Below the pieces are notes generated by a model. The model saw only the letters and a program-made list of their open reading frames with translations, was not told the DNA's origin and ran no database searches. A stretch of 31,102 nt of DNA from JBHIBA01 sp046758845. Its GTDB lineage: Bacteria; UBA8248; JACPRG01; G963555815. Each line of letters begins with the position of its first letter. Within the stretch, counting starts at the first letter, position 1. Both the position numbers and the translations under genes were made by a program. The DNA is taken from NCBI GenBank assembly GCA_046758845.1, contig JBHIBA010000016.1:1-31102 (forward strand). The letters run 5' to 3'. Below, in pieces: positions 1 through 8,286 of the stretch.

Positions 1-689
1 CTAGAACTTCCTTATATTGGGACAATTCCTGAATGGGATTGTGATTCAATACCAAGTCGTTTCCGTCCAGGGTAAAATATGGTTTTGTAAGGGGTAGACC
101 CGTGCGGAGGGAAAGAAATGGGCGGAAAACGCTGACGTTCCGGGCAATATTTGCGGGCATGAATCCGATGAGTATGATGTGTGAATGGTACGCGATTCCA
201 TCATGTTGGTAGCGGAGGAAAGCCTGATCCAGACCAAAGCCGGGTACACCGAAGTTGAGAACTTCTAGGTTCGGACCAGAGCGGTTCATGACTTCTTGCC
301 AGGTATCTTCATTTCTAACATCATCGCCATGCGTAAAGGAATCACCAAAAGAAGATAAACGGAGGACATTCGCGGTTCGCCCGTATGCCCTGTGAATTGG
401 CCCTATAAGGAGAGGAGGATCCATTTTCCTTGATGGTCCAGCCGAGGGTGGAACTATAGATGAGATAAGTTGACTTTTTCTGTAGAAGGAGCGTGAGTAT
501 TTTAGAATGTTTCTCAGAAATCGAGGCCACGCGCAAAGGGGAGTAAGGGAGGTCTCGGGTCTGCCTGAGATAGAGAAGCACGTAAAAGGATGATGTCTCA
601 AGGAGAAGATATAGGCAAACGGCTAGGACAGCGGAAAAGAGGGTCTTTTTATTTAGTAATCCCTTGGCGGCGACTGAGGATAGACGCAT
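1..689 (-). pseudogene. Frameshifted SGNH/GDSL-hydrolase-like membrane-anchored protein (3' end beyond window)
   Basis: The first part (689 down to 342) encodes an N-terminal hydrophobic segment of about 25 residues (near residues 15-40), then a conserved-looking stretch containing LGWTIKENG and YRANSQGIRANRE. That frame stops at 342-344. In the +1-shifted frame the reading continues from about 370 to the window edge with LRLSSFGDSFTHGDDV, a typical SGNH block I with the catalytic Ser in GDS, followed by EDTWQEVMN and LNFGVPGFGLDQAFLRY (block with conserved Asn and Gly). The two halves form one protein of the kind seen in exopolysaccharide or lipid O-acylation loci. The junction seems to lack several residues usually found between the ANRE and GDS blocks, so an out-of-frame deletion or an assembly error is likely. 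The DNA is more AT-rich than the rest of the window, which may indicate transfer. The start is uncertain because no clear ribosome binding site precedes the ATG at 689. Confidence 0.7.
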
Positions 690-1568
690 CGGCCCGTTAT
701 GGTTTAGAGGTATGATCTTCGTTCCTTTTTGGGTGGCTGACGCAGATCATTCACCAGCAGGTCAGCTTTTTGCTATTAGCGGTAGTTCGGAATTCAACTT
801 TACTTTCGCCCCAAGTTATGCGGTGGCCGCCCTGGCGTTCCAAACTGGGGCCGCCATGACTGGGTTCGGGCGCGATCACACTTGGTCTTGGCAGCCCCGG
901 TGACACCTTCCCTGGCGGGCCGACACCCCTTCTCCTAGGATACCTGAAAAAGTTGGCGTGGTGTGAGACGGGAGCAAAACGGGAAGTAATTCCGGAGTAT
1001 CCCAGCGGTCAAGGCGTGTTGGCCGGTGTCACTCAATCTCATCCGTCCGTTTCCCTTAACCGATTGACAAATGGGCGGCTATGCCCGCAACCCGCATCCA
1101 GCTTGAACCCACACAGACCCGCCGAAAACCCGACCCGGTGAATCTCCCCCTCAGCGTCCACTCGAACGGTAATCCCGCCGAGGATTTGGAATCCTCCTAA
1201 AATCGTGGAAACAAAGAGGAGATGCCGTGACTCCCCGGCGCGTTGTCCTCGGGGCTGTCTCCCTCAATGGGGGCAGGCCGTTGGATCTGCCAGGGGTTTG
1301 TCCATTCCGGGGCGGGAAGACGGAGACGGGCCGAGGCGGCCTTCCCCGGCGCCTTATTTAAGGGGCGGGAATCCTCCAGTCGGGCAACGGAGCAGAGTTC
1401 ACAGCACGCACTGTGCGGGCCATGCTTTCATGCCTGGGCGAACGGACCCTTTGCGTCGAGCGCAGAAGCCCCGGACAACGACCCCCGGGCTAACACAAAT
1501 AGCGGTGCAACCCTACAGGGCAGGCCAGACGATCGCCTCCTGCGGCCGGGTTGTTCAGACCGGCCGGT
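690..1568. other. Intergenic region without a convincing gene
   Basis: About 880 bases separate the broken SGNH gene from the nitrilase. Short open frames exist on the + strand (664-903, 953-1141, 1205-1588, 1243-1701), but they show no recognisable motif, no good ribosome binding site, and the last two are rich in Arg/Pro/Gly as expected for chance frames in GC-rich DNA. Base composition changes from AT-rich to GC-rich across this stretch. I see no RNA gene or clear terminator in it. Confidence 0.5.
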
Positions 1569-2708
1569 TCAAGCGACACTCCGGATAACCTCGTCCACCT
1601 TTTCAGGCTCCAGCTGGAACTCCTTGGCCACTTTCTCGACAACCCGCACCCGCAAGTCACCCGCAGGAGCCATTAGGGGGGCTGGCGTGACCGGCTCGTA
1701 AGGCTGCGGTGGGGTAGTCAGACTGACCAGGTCCCAGCGGGCATAGTGGCCCAACGCATCGAAGACCGACTTCACCACCTTGATGTATTTCGCCCGAAGA
1801 TCGGCGTAGAGGATGGTCTCTTCGTCGAAGGTGGGAGGCACCATGTATTCCGACGTCGGCGCCACGATGTGACTGCCACCGCAGGCCCACCCCACGAATT
1901 TCCCTTGTCCCGGTCCGCCGTAGGTCATCTTATCCTTGAAGGGAAAGTCGCCCGGTATTTCGTCCATGCGCAGGATGTTGTTGGCCGAAAGGACATAGCA
2001 TTGACCGGCGAAAGCCCGCTCCCGCGTTGCTGGGATCAGGTCGCACTTGTTGATATCGTGACCGGCATAGATGAAGGACTCCCCGCCGATGGCGCCGCAG
2101 TTCCAAAGTCCCGGCCAGACGGCTACGTGGATGTCTACACCCTGCGCCACGAACCAGGCCGTGACGTTGATGATATGATTCTCCCAGCAGATCAGGCCGC
2201 CGAGGCGACCGATCTCTGTGTCGAAGACCTTCAGATCGCGGGCGTCCCCTCGACCCCACCAGATCCGCTCAATGTAAGAGGGGATTAGCTTGCGGTGGCG
2301 GCCCATGACCCGACCGCTCTTGTCCAGGTAGAGCAGCGAGTTGTAGAGGGTGCGGCTGCCGACCCGGTCGTCGAGTTCGTTGCAGCCCATGACTACATAG
2401 GCGCCGGCGTCTCGGGCGGCCTTCCCCAAGACTTCGGTATCCTCGCTGCCGACCACCAGAGAATTGTCCTGGAGGTCTGCTTTGACATCATGAAAACCCA
2501 CCGCACTTGTGTCCCAGCCCATGGTCCAGTACGGGTAGGTCGGGATCCAGGTTTCGGGGAAAACGATGAGCTCCGCACCTTCTTTTCCCGCCTCGCTGAT
2601 CTTGTCGCAAGCCTTCTCCAGGCAGCCTTTCTTGTTCATGAAGACTGAGGATGCTTGGACGACGCCCACCCTTACTACTTCACGCCCGCCAAGAACCTTT
2701 GCTCCCAT
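1569..2708 (-). CDS. Nitrilase/cyanide hydratase-family carbon-nitrogen hydrolase
   Basis: This 379-residue protein is the right length for a nitrilase that converts organic nitriles to carboxylic acids and ammonia in the cytoplasm. The Glu-Lys-Cys catalytic triad is visible: Glu52 in FPETWIPTYPYW, Lys140 in RHRKLIPSYIER and Cys174 in GLICWENH. The FPETW.P.YPYW and CWENH contexts are typical of true nitrilases rather than of the shorter amidase branches. Start choice is supported by AAAGGAGGGG a few bases before the ATG at 2708. The gene is divergent from the FAD oxidoreductase cluster that begins at 3708, with about 1 kb between, so shared control is possible. The natural substrate cannot be read from sequence; aliphatic, aryl or arylaceto-nitriles are all possible. 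Confidence 0.93.
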   Translation of the reverse strand: MGAKVLGGREVVRVGVVQASSVFMNKKGCLEKACDKISEAGKEGAELIVFPETWIPTYPYWTMGWDTSAVGFHDVKADLQDNSLVVGSEDTEVLGKAARDAGAYVVMGCNELDDRVGSRTLYNSLLYLDKSGRVMGRHRKLIPSYIERIWWGRGDARDLKVFDTEIGRLGGLICWENHIINVTAWFVAQGVDIHVAVWPGLWNCGAIGGESFIYAGHDINKCDLIPATRERAFAGQCYVLSANNILRMDEIPGDFPFKDKMTYGGPGQGKFVGWACGGSHIVAPTSEYMVPPTFDEETILYADLRAKYIKVVKSVFDALGHYARWDLVSLTTPPQPYEPVTPAPLMAPAGDLRVRVVEKVAKEFQLEPEKVDEVIRSVA

Positions 2709-3707
2709 GGCCCCCTCCTTTCGGTGGTTACTCTGCCGAATCTCGCAACGGAAGTATGAACAAGCGGCCTAACCCTACGGACCCGCTCCGACTGATCCAG
2801 AATTTCAGAATTCAACCTTGAATTCACCCAAAATTATACACTCGTCCTCCTCGCGTTCCAATCTCAGATTGGCAGGACCGTGTCCAGGGCCCATCACAGC
2901 TGGTTTTAGCGGTTCCGGAAATCTCCTAGGCCTTTTTCCCAGTTTTGATTGCCCTCGCCGACGTTACTTGCCCCCCGGTTCTTACCTCGTCGCCCGCTAC
3001 GCACGGCGGATCGGATTCCATCTCAGGGAGATTCTTGACCGGGACGGCTTCCCCGAACCGGGGTCTTCACATGCCGCCATCTCGCGATCCTGTTGGAAGA
3101 GCGGGTTCGGGAACCCCTGGAGAAGGAATCCGCTTTTCTCATCGGCTTAGGACGCTCAACGCCCTCATGGACGAGGGCCGGTCGGGACTGAGTATCATGT
3201 TGTCCAAGACTCTGGCGAAGGTTGGATCAACCCAAAGCGAAAACCCCAGAAAACATGATCCAGATCATGGATTCTATTCGGGACGAACGAGATCATGTTA
3301 CGTATCGTTGCTCATAAGGAGGGTGTAGGAGGAGAGGACCGGTCGCGAACTCCGGTGGATCCCTGAGTACCGCAATGGGAATGCCCTCCAGGGGCCAGGG
3401 TCCCAAATGTGACTCGCACCGGATGCCCCACAAGATCAAGGGAGACTTTTCTGAGCCGGTCTTGTGAGTAGGCGGCGGTTATTTGAGAGATTCTGGATGA
3501 TAGGACCTCGGACCCGATTCGGTCAGTTGCATTTCTCGTCTATCGATCAGCGAATCAATCGGGGCGCGCCTTCGGGCGGCGCCAAAGGTCGAGTGGCGCC
3601 GGGGAATGTTATTCCCTCTGTTGACCTTCAGCGCCATCGGCCTGTCTGCCTCATGATTACACGATTGGGCACGTTGACCGCCGCCGCTGGGGACGAAGGG
3701 GGGTGCG
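2709..3707. other. Divergent intergenic control region, no convincing gene
   Basis: About 1 kb lies between the divergently read nitrilase and the FAD oxidoreductase cluster. Open frames here (2818-3150, 2945-3328, 3464-3745) have no recognisable motifs. Near 3090-3240 two + frames read short protein-like stretches (EERVREPLEKESAFLIG, then LRTLNALMDEGRSGLS) in different frames, so a decayed gene is possible but unproven. The operator-like palindromes at 3252-3299 are annotated separately. The stretch just before 3708 holds a good ribosome binding site (AAGGGGGG). Confidence 0.5.
3252..3299. promoter_or_regulatory. Operator-like inverted repeats
   Basis: CATGATC and GATCATG form a perfect 16-bp palindrome with a 2-base centre at 3254-3269. 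A third half site, GATCATGTT, lies at 3291-3299 and is the exact reverse complement of AACATGATC at 3252-3260. Three copies of one half site in 48 bases between two divergent transcription units suggest a binding site for a dimeric regulator. No regulator gene is present in the window, so the protein involved is unknown. Confidence 0.45.
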
Positions 3708-5360
3708 ATGGGAGGAGAAGGCCCGACAAGGGGATCGCCTGTTGAGGCAGAGAAGTCAGTGAATACGGGTATGGTCCATAAAAACGATGAGCACGACGTT
3801 TTAATTATTGGCTCGGGTCACAATGGTCTGATACTGGGCAACTACCTGGCCAAGGCCGGGCTCGACGTGGTCGTGTTCGAGCGGCGCCTGGAGGCCGGGG
3901 GCGGGCTCAGCACGGAAGAGATCACCATCTCGGGTTTCATGCACAATCTGCACTCCTATTTCCACGACACCATCAACATCATGCCGGCTTACGAGGATCT
4001 CGAACTGCAAGAGTTCAACGCCCGCTATTACCGCCCCCCGGTGCAGGTCGGCACGATCCTTCCCGATGGCCGTTCGCTGTGTATCTACGACGATGTGGAC
4101 AAAACCTGCGATAGCATCGCCCGCTTTTCCGAAAAGGATGCCGGGAAGTGGCGGGAAATCCGTGACAACTACGGCGAGTTTATTTCCACCGTCATCGTAC
4201 CGGCGCTCTATAGTCCACCGTCGCCGCCCTCCGAGCAGCTGCTCGTACTGGAAGGGTCGCCGGAGGGGATGGAGTGGCTGCGGATCGGTCGGATGTCGCC
4301 CCTGGAAGTGGTCGACGAGTGGTTCGAAAATGATACTGTCAAAGCCACGATACTCCACCAACTCCCAATCCCCCGCGGAATCCTGCCGGACTACGGCGGC
4401 CTGGGCGCGGTCGTGCCCCTGGTGGTGAGCCAGGTCGAGCATTCCATGATTGCCCTGAGCGGATCGCACGCCCCCGCTCACGCCATGTGGCGGGCGCTCA
4501 TAAGAAACGGAGGGGATGCGAAATCGTTCACCCACGTGGAGAAAATTCTGGTTGAGGATGGCCGTGCGGTCGGTGTGGAGACAAACACCGGCCAGCAGTA
4601 CTTTGCTCCGATGGTGGTCAGCACCGTCGACCTCAAGCAGACATTTTTGAAACTGGTGGGCAGGGAACAACTGGATGCCGAGTTTGTCCGTCAGGTCGAA
4701 AATTTTCGCCTCGATGAGTTCTCGGTATTCAGCGTCCACATGGCGCTGCGGGAGGCGCCAAAGTTCGAAACCCGGGAGGGCTACGAAGACGTCAACCGGG
4801 CGTTTCGTTTGAATATCGGGTTTGAGAGCGCGGAGGATTATACAGGGCTCCTGGCCGAGATACGAATGGGACAACTTCCAACCAAGCTCGCCTTCATCGC
4901 GAGCATTCCCACCTTGTTTGATCCCTCTCAGGCCCCGGATGGCTTTCACACCGCTTTCCTCTGGCAGCTGGTCCCCAAGCGGATCAAAGGAGCCCACTGG
5001 GAGGACGTCAAGGATGAGTACGCCCGGCGCTGTATTGCCAAATTTCGCGAGTACGCTCCCAACCTGACCGAGCAGAACATCCTGAAAGCCGTTCCACAGA
5101 CGCCGGCCGACATAGAGAACCGAATGATCAACATGGATCAGGGAGGGGTCTTCATGGGCCGAATGCACTTTGCACAGATGGAGCACTTTCGACCCCTTCC
5201 CGAGTTGGCTCAGTTCCGCACGCCGATCAAAGGTCTGTATCTCGCCGGGGCGTGCATGCACCCTGGAGGCGGGATCATCGGAGGTCCCGGGGTAATCGCG
5301 GCCGATATCATTCTGACCGACTTGAACATCCCGAAATGGTGGGAAGAAGGGTCCTCATGA
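3708..5360 (+). CDS. Phytoene desaturase-like FAD-dependent oxidoreductase (first of two)
   Basis: This 550-residue protein belongs to the CrtI/phytoene dehydrogenase-like branch of the FAD amine-oxidase fold. It has an N-terminal dinucleotide-binding motif GSGHNG at residues 35-40, a Glu at 58 closing the beta-alpha-beta unit (VVFERRLEAGGGL), and a C-terminal FAD-contacting block GLYLAGACMHPGGGIIGGPG in the last 45 residues. The start at 3708 is preceded by AAGGGGGG; a later ATG at 3771 lies closer to the fold start but has no ribosome binding site. The stop overlaps the next start in ATGA, so translation with the SRPBCC gene is probably coupled. There are no carotenoid synthesis genes nearby (no phytoene synthase), so a role in carotenoids is unlikely; a redox step on another hydrophobic or amine substrate is inferred. 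It is homologous to the second oxidoreductase at 6146. Confidence 0.9.
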   Translation: MGGEGPTRGSPVEAEKSVNTGMVHKNDEHDVLIIGSGHNGLILGNYLAKAGLDVVVFERRLEAGGGLSTEEITISGFMHNLHSYFHDTINIMPAYEDLELQEFNARYYRPPVQVGTILPDGRSLCIYDDVDKTCDSIARFSEKDAGKWREIRDNYGEFISTVIVPALYSPPSPPSEQLLVLEGSPEGMEWLRIGRMSPLEVVDEWFENDTVKATILHQLPIPRGILPDYGGLGAVVPLVVSQVEHSMIALSGSHAPAHAMWRALIRNGGDAKSFTHVEKILVEDGRAVGVETNTGQQYFAPMVVSTVDLKQTFLKLVGREQLDAEFVRQVENFRLDEFSVFSVHMALREAPKFETREGYEDVNRAFRLNIGFESAEDYTGLLAEIRMGQLPTKLAFIASIPTLFDPSQAPDGFHTAFLWQLVPKRIKGAHWEDVKDEYARRCIAKFREYAPNLTEQNILKAVPQTPADIENRMINMDQGGVFMGRMHFAQMEHFRPLPELAQFRTPIKGLYLAGACMHPGGGIIGGPGVIAADIILTDLNIPKWWEEGSS

Positions 5361-5866
5361 TTTCGATCAAGAATAGTTTTCTGTGTGACAAGCCGGCGGG
5401 TGAGGTGTTTGGACTCTTCAGCCGGATCGACAGATTGGCCTGGGCCTTTCCCACAGTGAGCCGGGTGGACGTGATAGATGACGACAACGTCAACGTCGGG
5501 GTCGTGCTGAAACTGGGTTTGCTGCCTCTTGACAACAACCTGTCTCTGGGCGTGACGGAGCGGGCGTCCCCGGTGCGCCTGGTTGCCGAGGGCGTCGCCA
5601 CCCCGGGAGCCGGCCTGGCCCGGGCCGCTAAACTGGTTGACAGTGAAGGTGCGACCCGGATTGAAATGATTCTGGACCTGGAGGATCTGGGCCCGGAGAA
5701 GAGCCGCGTCCGCTACGAGATTACGTGCGACGCCACCGGCAACCTGAAACGAATTTATGATGCGATCATCAAGGGTCAACGGAAGAAACTCGAGTCCGAA
5801 TTCATCAAGAACGTTGCCGAGATCATGCAAGCGCCGATTGTTGAAGAGCAACCCATTGGGGCTTAG
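5357..5866 (+). CDS. SRPBCC/CoxG-like protein
   Basis: A 169-residue protein with the START-like SRPBCC pattern: N-terminal FLCDKPAGEVFGLFSRIDRLAWAFP resembles the ligand-pocket entry of CoxG-type proteins, a central strand-rich part follows, and the long C-terminal helix (about residues 130-158) ends with NLKRIYDAIIKGQRKKLE. I chose the ATG at 5357 because it overlaps the preceding stop as ATGA and follows GGAAGAAGGG; this implies translational coupling. CoxG proteins help membrane anchoring or cofactor handling of molybdenum hydroxylases, but no such enzyme is here. In this setting it may bind the hydrophobic substrate or product of the neighbouring FAD enzymes, which is inference. Confidence 0.75.
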   Translation: MISIKNSFLCDKPAGEVFGLFSRIDRLAWAFPTVSRVDVIDDDNVNVGVVLKLGLLPLDNNLSLGVTERASPVRLVAEGVATPGAGLARAAKLVDSEGATRIEMILDLEDLGPEKSRVRYEITCDATGNLKRIYDAIIKGQRKKLESEFIKNVAEIMQAPIVEEQPIGA

Positions 5867-5871
5867 AGACG

Positions 5872-6120
5872 ATGGCTCTGATGATCGCGTACGAGTGCAT
5901 CGCCTGCGCCGCCTGCGTCGAGGATTGTCCCAACGAGGCAATCAGCGAAGGCGAGGGGATCTACGTCATTGACCCTGCACTGTGTACAGGGTGTGTCGGT
6001 TTTCACGAAGAGCCACAGTGCGTCGCGATTTGTCCTGTCGATTGCTGCGTTCCCGATCCGGAGCACACACTTGCCGATGAAGGGTCGGTCGCAGAAGCAA
6101 GACAAGCGATCGGGCGGTAA
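5872..6120 (+). CDS. YfhL-type 2[4Fe-4S] ferredoxin
   Basis: An 82-residue small electron carrier. Cysteines 9, 12, 15 and 19 (CIACAACVEDCP) form the first cluster motif; Cys38, 41, 50, 54 and the Cys58/59 pair supply the second, with the eight-residue insertion between the second and third cysteine and the C-terminal extension typical of YfhL/Allochromatium-type ferredoxins. The start MALMIAYEC matches the usual opening of this family, which supports the ATG at 5872 over the one at 5881. It begins six bases after the SRPBCC stop and lies between two FAD oxidoreductase genes, so it probably receives or delivers electrons for one or both of them. Confidence 0.93.
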   Translation: MALMIAYECIACAACVEDCPNEAISEGEGIYVIDPALCTGCVGFHEEPQCVAICPVDCCVPDPEHTLADEGSVAEARQAIGR

Positions 6121-6145
6121 GGAATTTGAAAGGGATGAATAAGAG

Positions 6146-7771
6146 ATGAAGGAGGAATACGACGGCATCATCGTCGGGGGCGGCCACAATGGCTTGATCT
6201 GTGGCGGCTATCTGGCCAGGGCGGGTCTTAGTATCCTCGTGATCGAGCGCCACCTCGAGATAGGAGGTGGGTTAGATTCCCATGAAACACAGTCGGGCTT
6301 CTGGCACAACGTGCATTCCAACAATCACCGGGGCGTGTCGGATCTGATGTGGTACAAGGATCTGGAAATGGCCGAGATGGGCCAGGAGTATATCCGGCTG
6401 CCGATTTCAGTCGCCATGCTCACGCGCGAGCACAAAGCGCTCCTGTGGTACGCCAATGAACCCGAGAAGACAGCGGCCTCCATCGGACGCTTCTCGGCCA
6501 AGGATGCCAAGACCTTCCTGGAGGTCAACAAGAAATACGCGAAGATGGCGCGGGAGATTTACTTCCGGGAGATGTACTCCCCGCCAATCCCCTTTGAGGA
6601 GAAAAAGGCCGTTCTGGAACGCAGTGAAGAGGGGCGTTTGTACCTAGAGTGGCAGCCCTATTCGATGATGGACGTGGTGAGAGAGCTTTTTGAGAACGAC
6701 ACGGTTCGGGGGATGTTCGCCTTTCTGTCGGTCATCCGGGGCTTTGAAGTGGACTCGAAAGGCATGGGCATGGTCATCCCGGCCGCTATCGCGTCCGGCG
6801 TGAACACGCAGATGTCCAAGGGAACCACCCACAAGTTGGGCCATACGCTTCACAAAATGATCACCAAGTCCGGGGCTGACCTCATTGACGGCCAGGCGGC
6901 CGCGCAGATTCTGATGGAAAACGGCCGGGCCGCGGGTGTGCGCCTGCGGGATGGCAGAGAGTTTCGGGCCACAAAGTTCGTGGCCAGCAGCGTCAACCCC
7001 AACCAGACCTTTTTGGACATGGTCGGGGCGGACCACCTCCAGCCCGAGTTTGCCGAGAAAGTGAAGGGCTTCAGATACTCCAACACGACCCCCCTCTTCA
7101 CCCTGCACCTGGCCTTGAATGAGCGCCTCTACTGGAAGGCCGCCCAGTACGAGCCCGATGTGAATGAGGCTTTTTATATGATCGCCGGTCTCGAAGGGAT
7201 GGCCGACATCGAAGACCTGTATGAGGACTGCAACGCGGGGCGCCTGCCCCGCTCGTTCAGTCTGATTGGGGCCCTCCCCGCCCATCACGATCCGACCCAG
7301 GCCCCGCCGGGCAAGTGCACGGCGTTTTTCTGGCAGATCGCGCCGGGAAATCTTTGCGAGGAGGAAGGAGGCCGGGACCGGTGGGACCAGATCCGCGATG
7401 AATACGCCAAACGCTGCCAGGAGCATCTGGCCCACTATGTAGAGAACCTCACACCAGAGGTCGTGGTGGAGAGGTTCGGGCAGACTCCCGTCGACATCGA
7501 ACGCCATCTCCCGAATATGCGCGGAGGGGACTGGCAAGTTGGAGAAGTGAGCGAGGGGCAGTATCTGCACAAGCGGCCTTTCCCGGAATGCAGCCAGTAC
7601 GGGACGCCGGTGCCGGGACTCTACATGTGCGGGGCCAGCACGCACCCGGGGGGCAATATTACCGGTGCGCCGGGCTACAACGCCGCGGGCGTCATCTGCA
7701 GGGATTTGGGCATCGATCTGTGGTGGAAACCGGTTGATGCCAAGGCCCACTGGGAAGCCCTGGCCAGCTGA
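6146..7771 (+). CDS. Phytoene desaturase-like FAD-dependent oxidoreductase (second of two)
   Basis: A 541-residue homologue of the protein at 3708, sharing the N-terminal GGGHNG (residues 11-16), Glu34 in IERHLEIGGGL, the GFWHNVHSN region matching GFMHNLHSY of the partner, and the C-terminal GLYMCGASTHPGGNITGAPG. The two are clearly divergent, not a recent duplication, because the C-terminal glycine-rich blocks differ at several positions. Gene order is FAD enzyme, SRPBCC, ferredoxin, FAD enzyme, with short gaps, so one operon is likely. Upstream GAAAGGG lies about 12 bases from the ATG, a weak spacing. A heteromeric or two-step oxidative system is inferred; an alternative is two enzymes acting on related substrates. 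Confidence 0.9.
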   Translation: MKEEYDGIIVGGGHNGLICGGYLARAGLSILVIERHLEIGGGLDSHETQSGFWHNVHSNNHRGVSDLMWYKDLEMAEMGQEYIRLPISVAMLTREHKALLWYANEPEKTAASIGRFSAKDAKTFLEVNKKYAKMAREIYFREMYSPPIPFEEKKAVLERSEEGRLYLEWQPYSMMDVVRELFENDTVRGMFAFLSVIRGFEVDSKGMGMVIPAAIASGVNTQMSKGTTHKLGHTLHKMITKSGADLIDGQAAAQILMENGRAAGVRLRDGREFRATKFVASSVNPNQTFLDMVGADHLQPEFAEKVKGFRYSNTTPLFTLHLALNERLYWKAAQYEPDVNEAFYMIAGLEGMADIEDLYEDCNAGRLPRSFSLIGALPAHHDPTQAPPGKCTAFFWQIAPGNLCEEEGGRDRWDQIRDEYAKRCQEHLAHYVENLTPEVVVERFGQTPVDIERHLPNMRGGDWQVGEVSEGQYLHKRPFPECSQYGTPVPGLYMCGASTHPGGNITGAPGYNAAGVICRDLGIDLWWKPVDAKAHWEALAS

Positions 7772-7848
7772 GATGCTCGGCATCGAACGCCGGGAATAGA
7801 AATCCTGCAACTCCTTCAGGGCTGCCGCCTTCCCTGCTTTCGTTTTCT

Positions 7849-7882
7849 GCGGGGGGGCGCTTTTTGCAAGGCGCCCCCCCGC
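7849..7882. other. Perfect 12-bp G-rich hairpin
   Basis: GCGGGGGGGCGC at 7849-7860 pairs without mismatch with 7871-7882, leaving a ten-base loop that contains five T. There is no T-run after either arm, so it is not a classical intrinsic terminator, but such a stem would strongly stall polymerase or protect the 3' end of the upstream operon transcript. Confidence 0.55.
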
Positions 7883-7929
7883 GCCCCCCACCAAAACTCT
7901 TGACGGCCGAGCTTGAGGCTCGGCCTGCT

Positions 7930-7956
7930 TAGGGCTCCCCCGCCCTAGGGTTTTGT
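7930..7956 (+). terminator. Candidate intrinsic terminator of the FAD oxidoreductase operon
   Basis: TAGGGC at 7930-7935 pairs with GCCCTA at 7942-7947, followed by GGGTTTTGTT. It lies about 160 bases after the stop of the second FAD oxidoreductase. The stem is short and three G separate it from the T-rich part, so efficiency is uncertain. Confidence 0.4.
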
Positions 7957-8106
7957 TGGACACTCGATTGATCCATGATGCATGGAGAAAGGAGTGTCCA
8001 CATGAACGAACGCAAGGAAGCGGGGGCTTTGGCGGAGGGGGCCGGCCCGGTGCCGAGGTACCCTTTCCAGCGGCAGAACTGCCCCCCCTTTGACCCGCCG
8101 AATTAG
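7957..8106 (+). mobile_element. Possible insertion-sequence end with truncated leader ORF
   Basis: TGGACACTC at 7957-7965 is the exact reverse complement of GAGTGTCCA at 7992-8000, with a second small palindrome (CCATG, ATG, CATGG) inside. An AAAGGAG site then precedes the ATG at 8002 of a 34-codon frame (MNERKEAGALAEGAGPVPRY...) ending at 8106. A palindromic TTGGACACT leader directly before a short start frame resembles the left end of IS3-type elements, but the frame shows no transposase motif and no right end is visible. It may instead be a regulatory hairpin covering a small gene. Confidence 0.3.
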
Positions 8107-8286
8107 TAGCCTCTGCGGTGCAAGAAATCACGTACAACCGCATCTATAAAATGGTGTTGCATGGTCGGAAACTTGTTTGTCAGCTGGCTCAGGTGACCGC
8201 GCCCAGGGATATGGCCGCCGGAATTCTGAAAAAGGCGGGCCATCTGGGCCGGGTTCACGTCTGGCCCCCGATTAGACAGCAACGGC

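Larger units (their letters stand above)
7772..8286. other. Hairpin-rich intergenic region
   Basis: About 515 bases between the oxidoreductase cluster and the sensor kinase. It holds a perfect 12-bp hairpin (7849-7860 with 7871-7882), an 8-bp hairpin (7905-7912 with 7918-7925), a terminator-like stem (7930-7947), a 9-bp inverted repeat (7957-7965 with 7992-8000) and a small open frame at 8002-8106. The short ribosome-site-less frames around 8103-8393 look like shadows. The dense palindromes suggest both transcription termination and a mobile-element scar. Confidence 0.55.

Noticed and set aside
342..362. Programmed +1 frameshift in the SGNH gene
   Set aside because: The site has a T-run but no stop or rare codon at the slip position, and residues normally between the two blocks seem missing, so mutation or assembly error is simpler.
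1205..1701. Two overlapping Arg/Pro-rich + frames upstream of and overlapping the nitrilase 3' end
   Set aside because: Composition is typical of chance frames and there is no ribosome binding site or similarity to a known domain.
3801..5261. Long antisense open frame (486 codons) opposite the first FAD oxidoreductase
   Set aside because: It is a shadow of a clear gene in GC-rich DNA; it has no family motif and no ribosome binding site.
6644..8143. Antisense open frame across the second FAD oxidoreductase and the intergenic hairpins
   Set aside because: It overlaps a clear gene and runs through strong palindromes; no recognisable domain.
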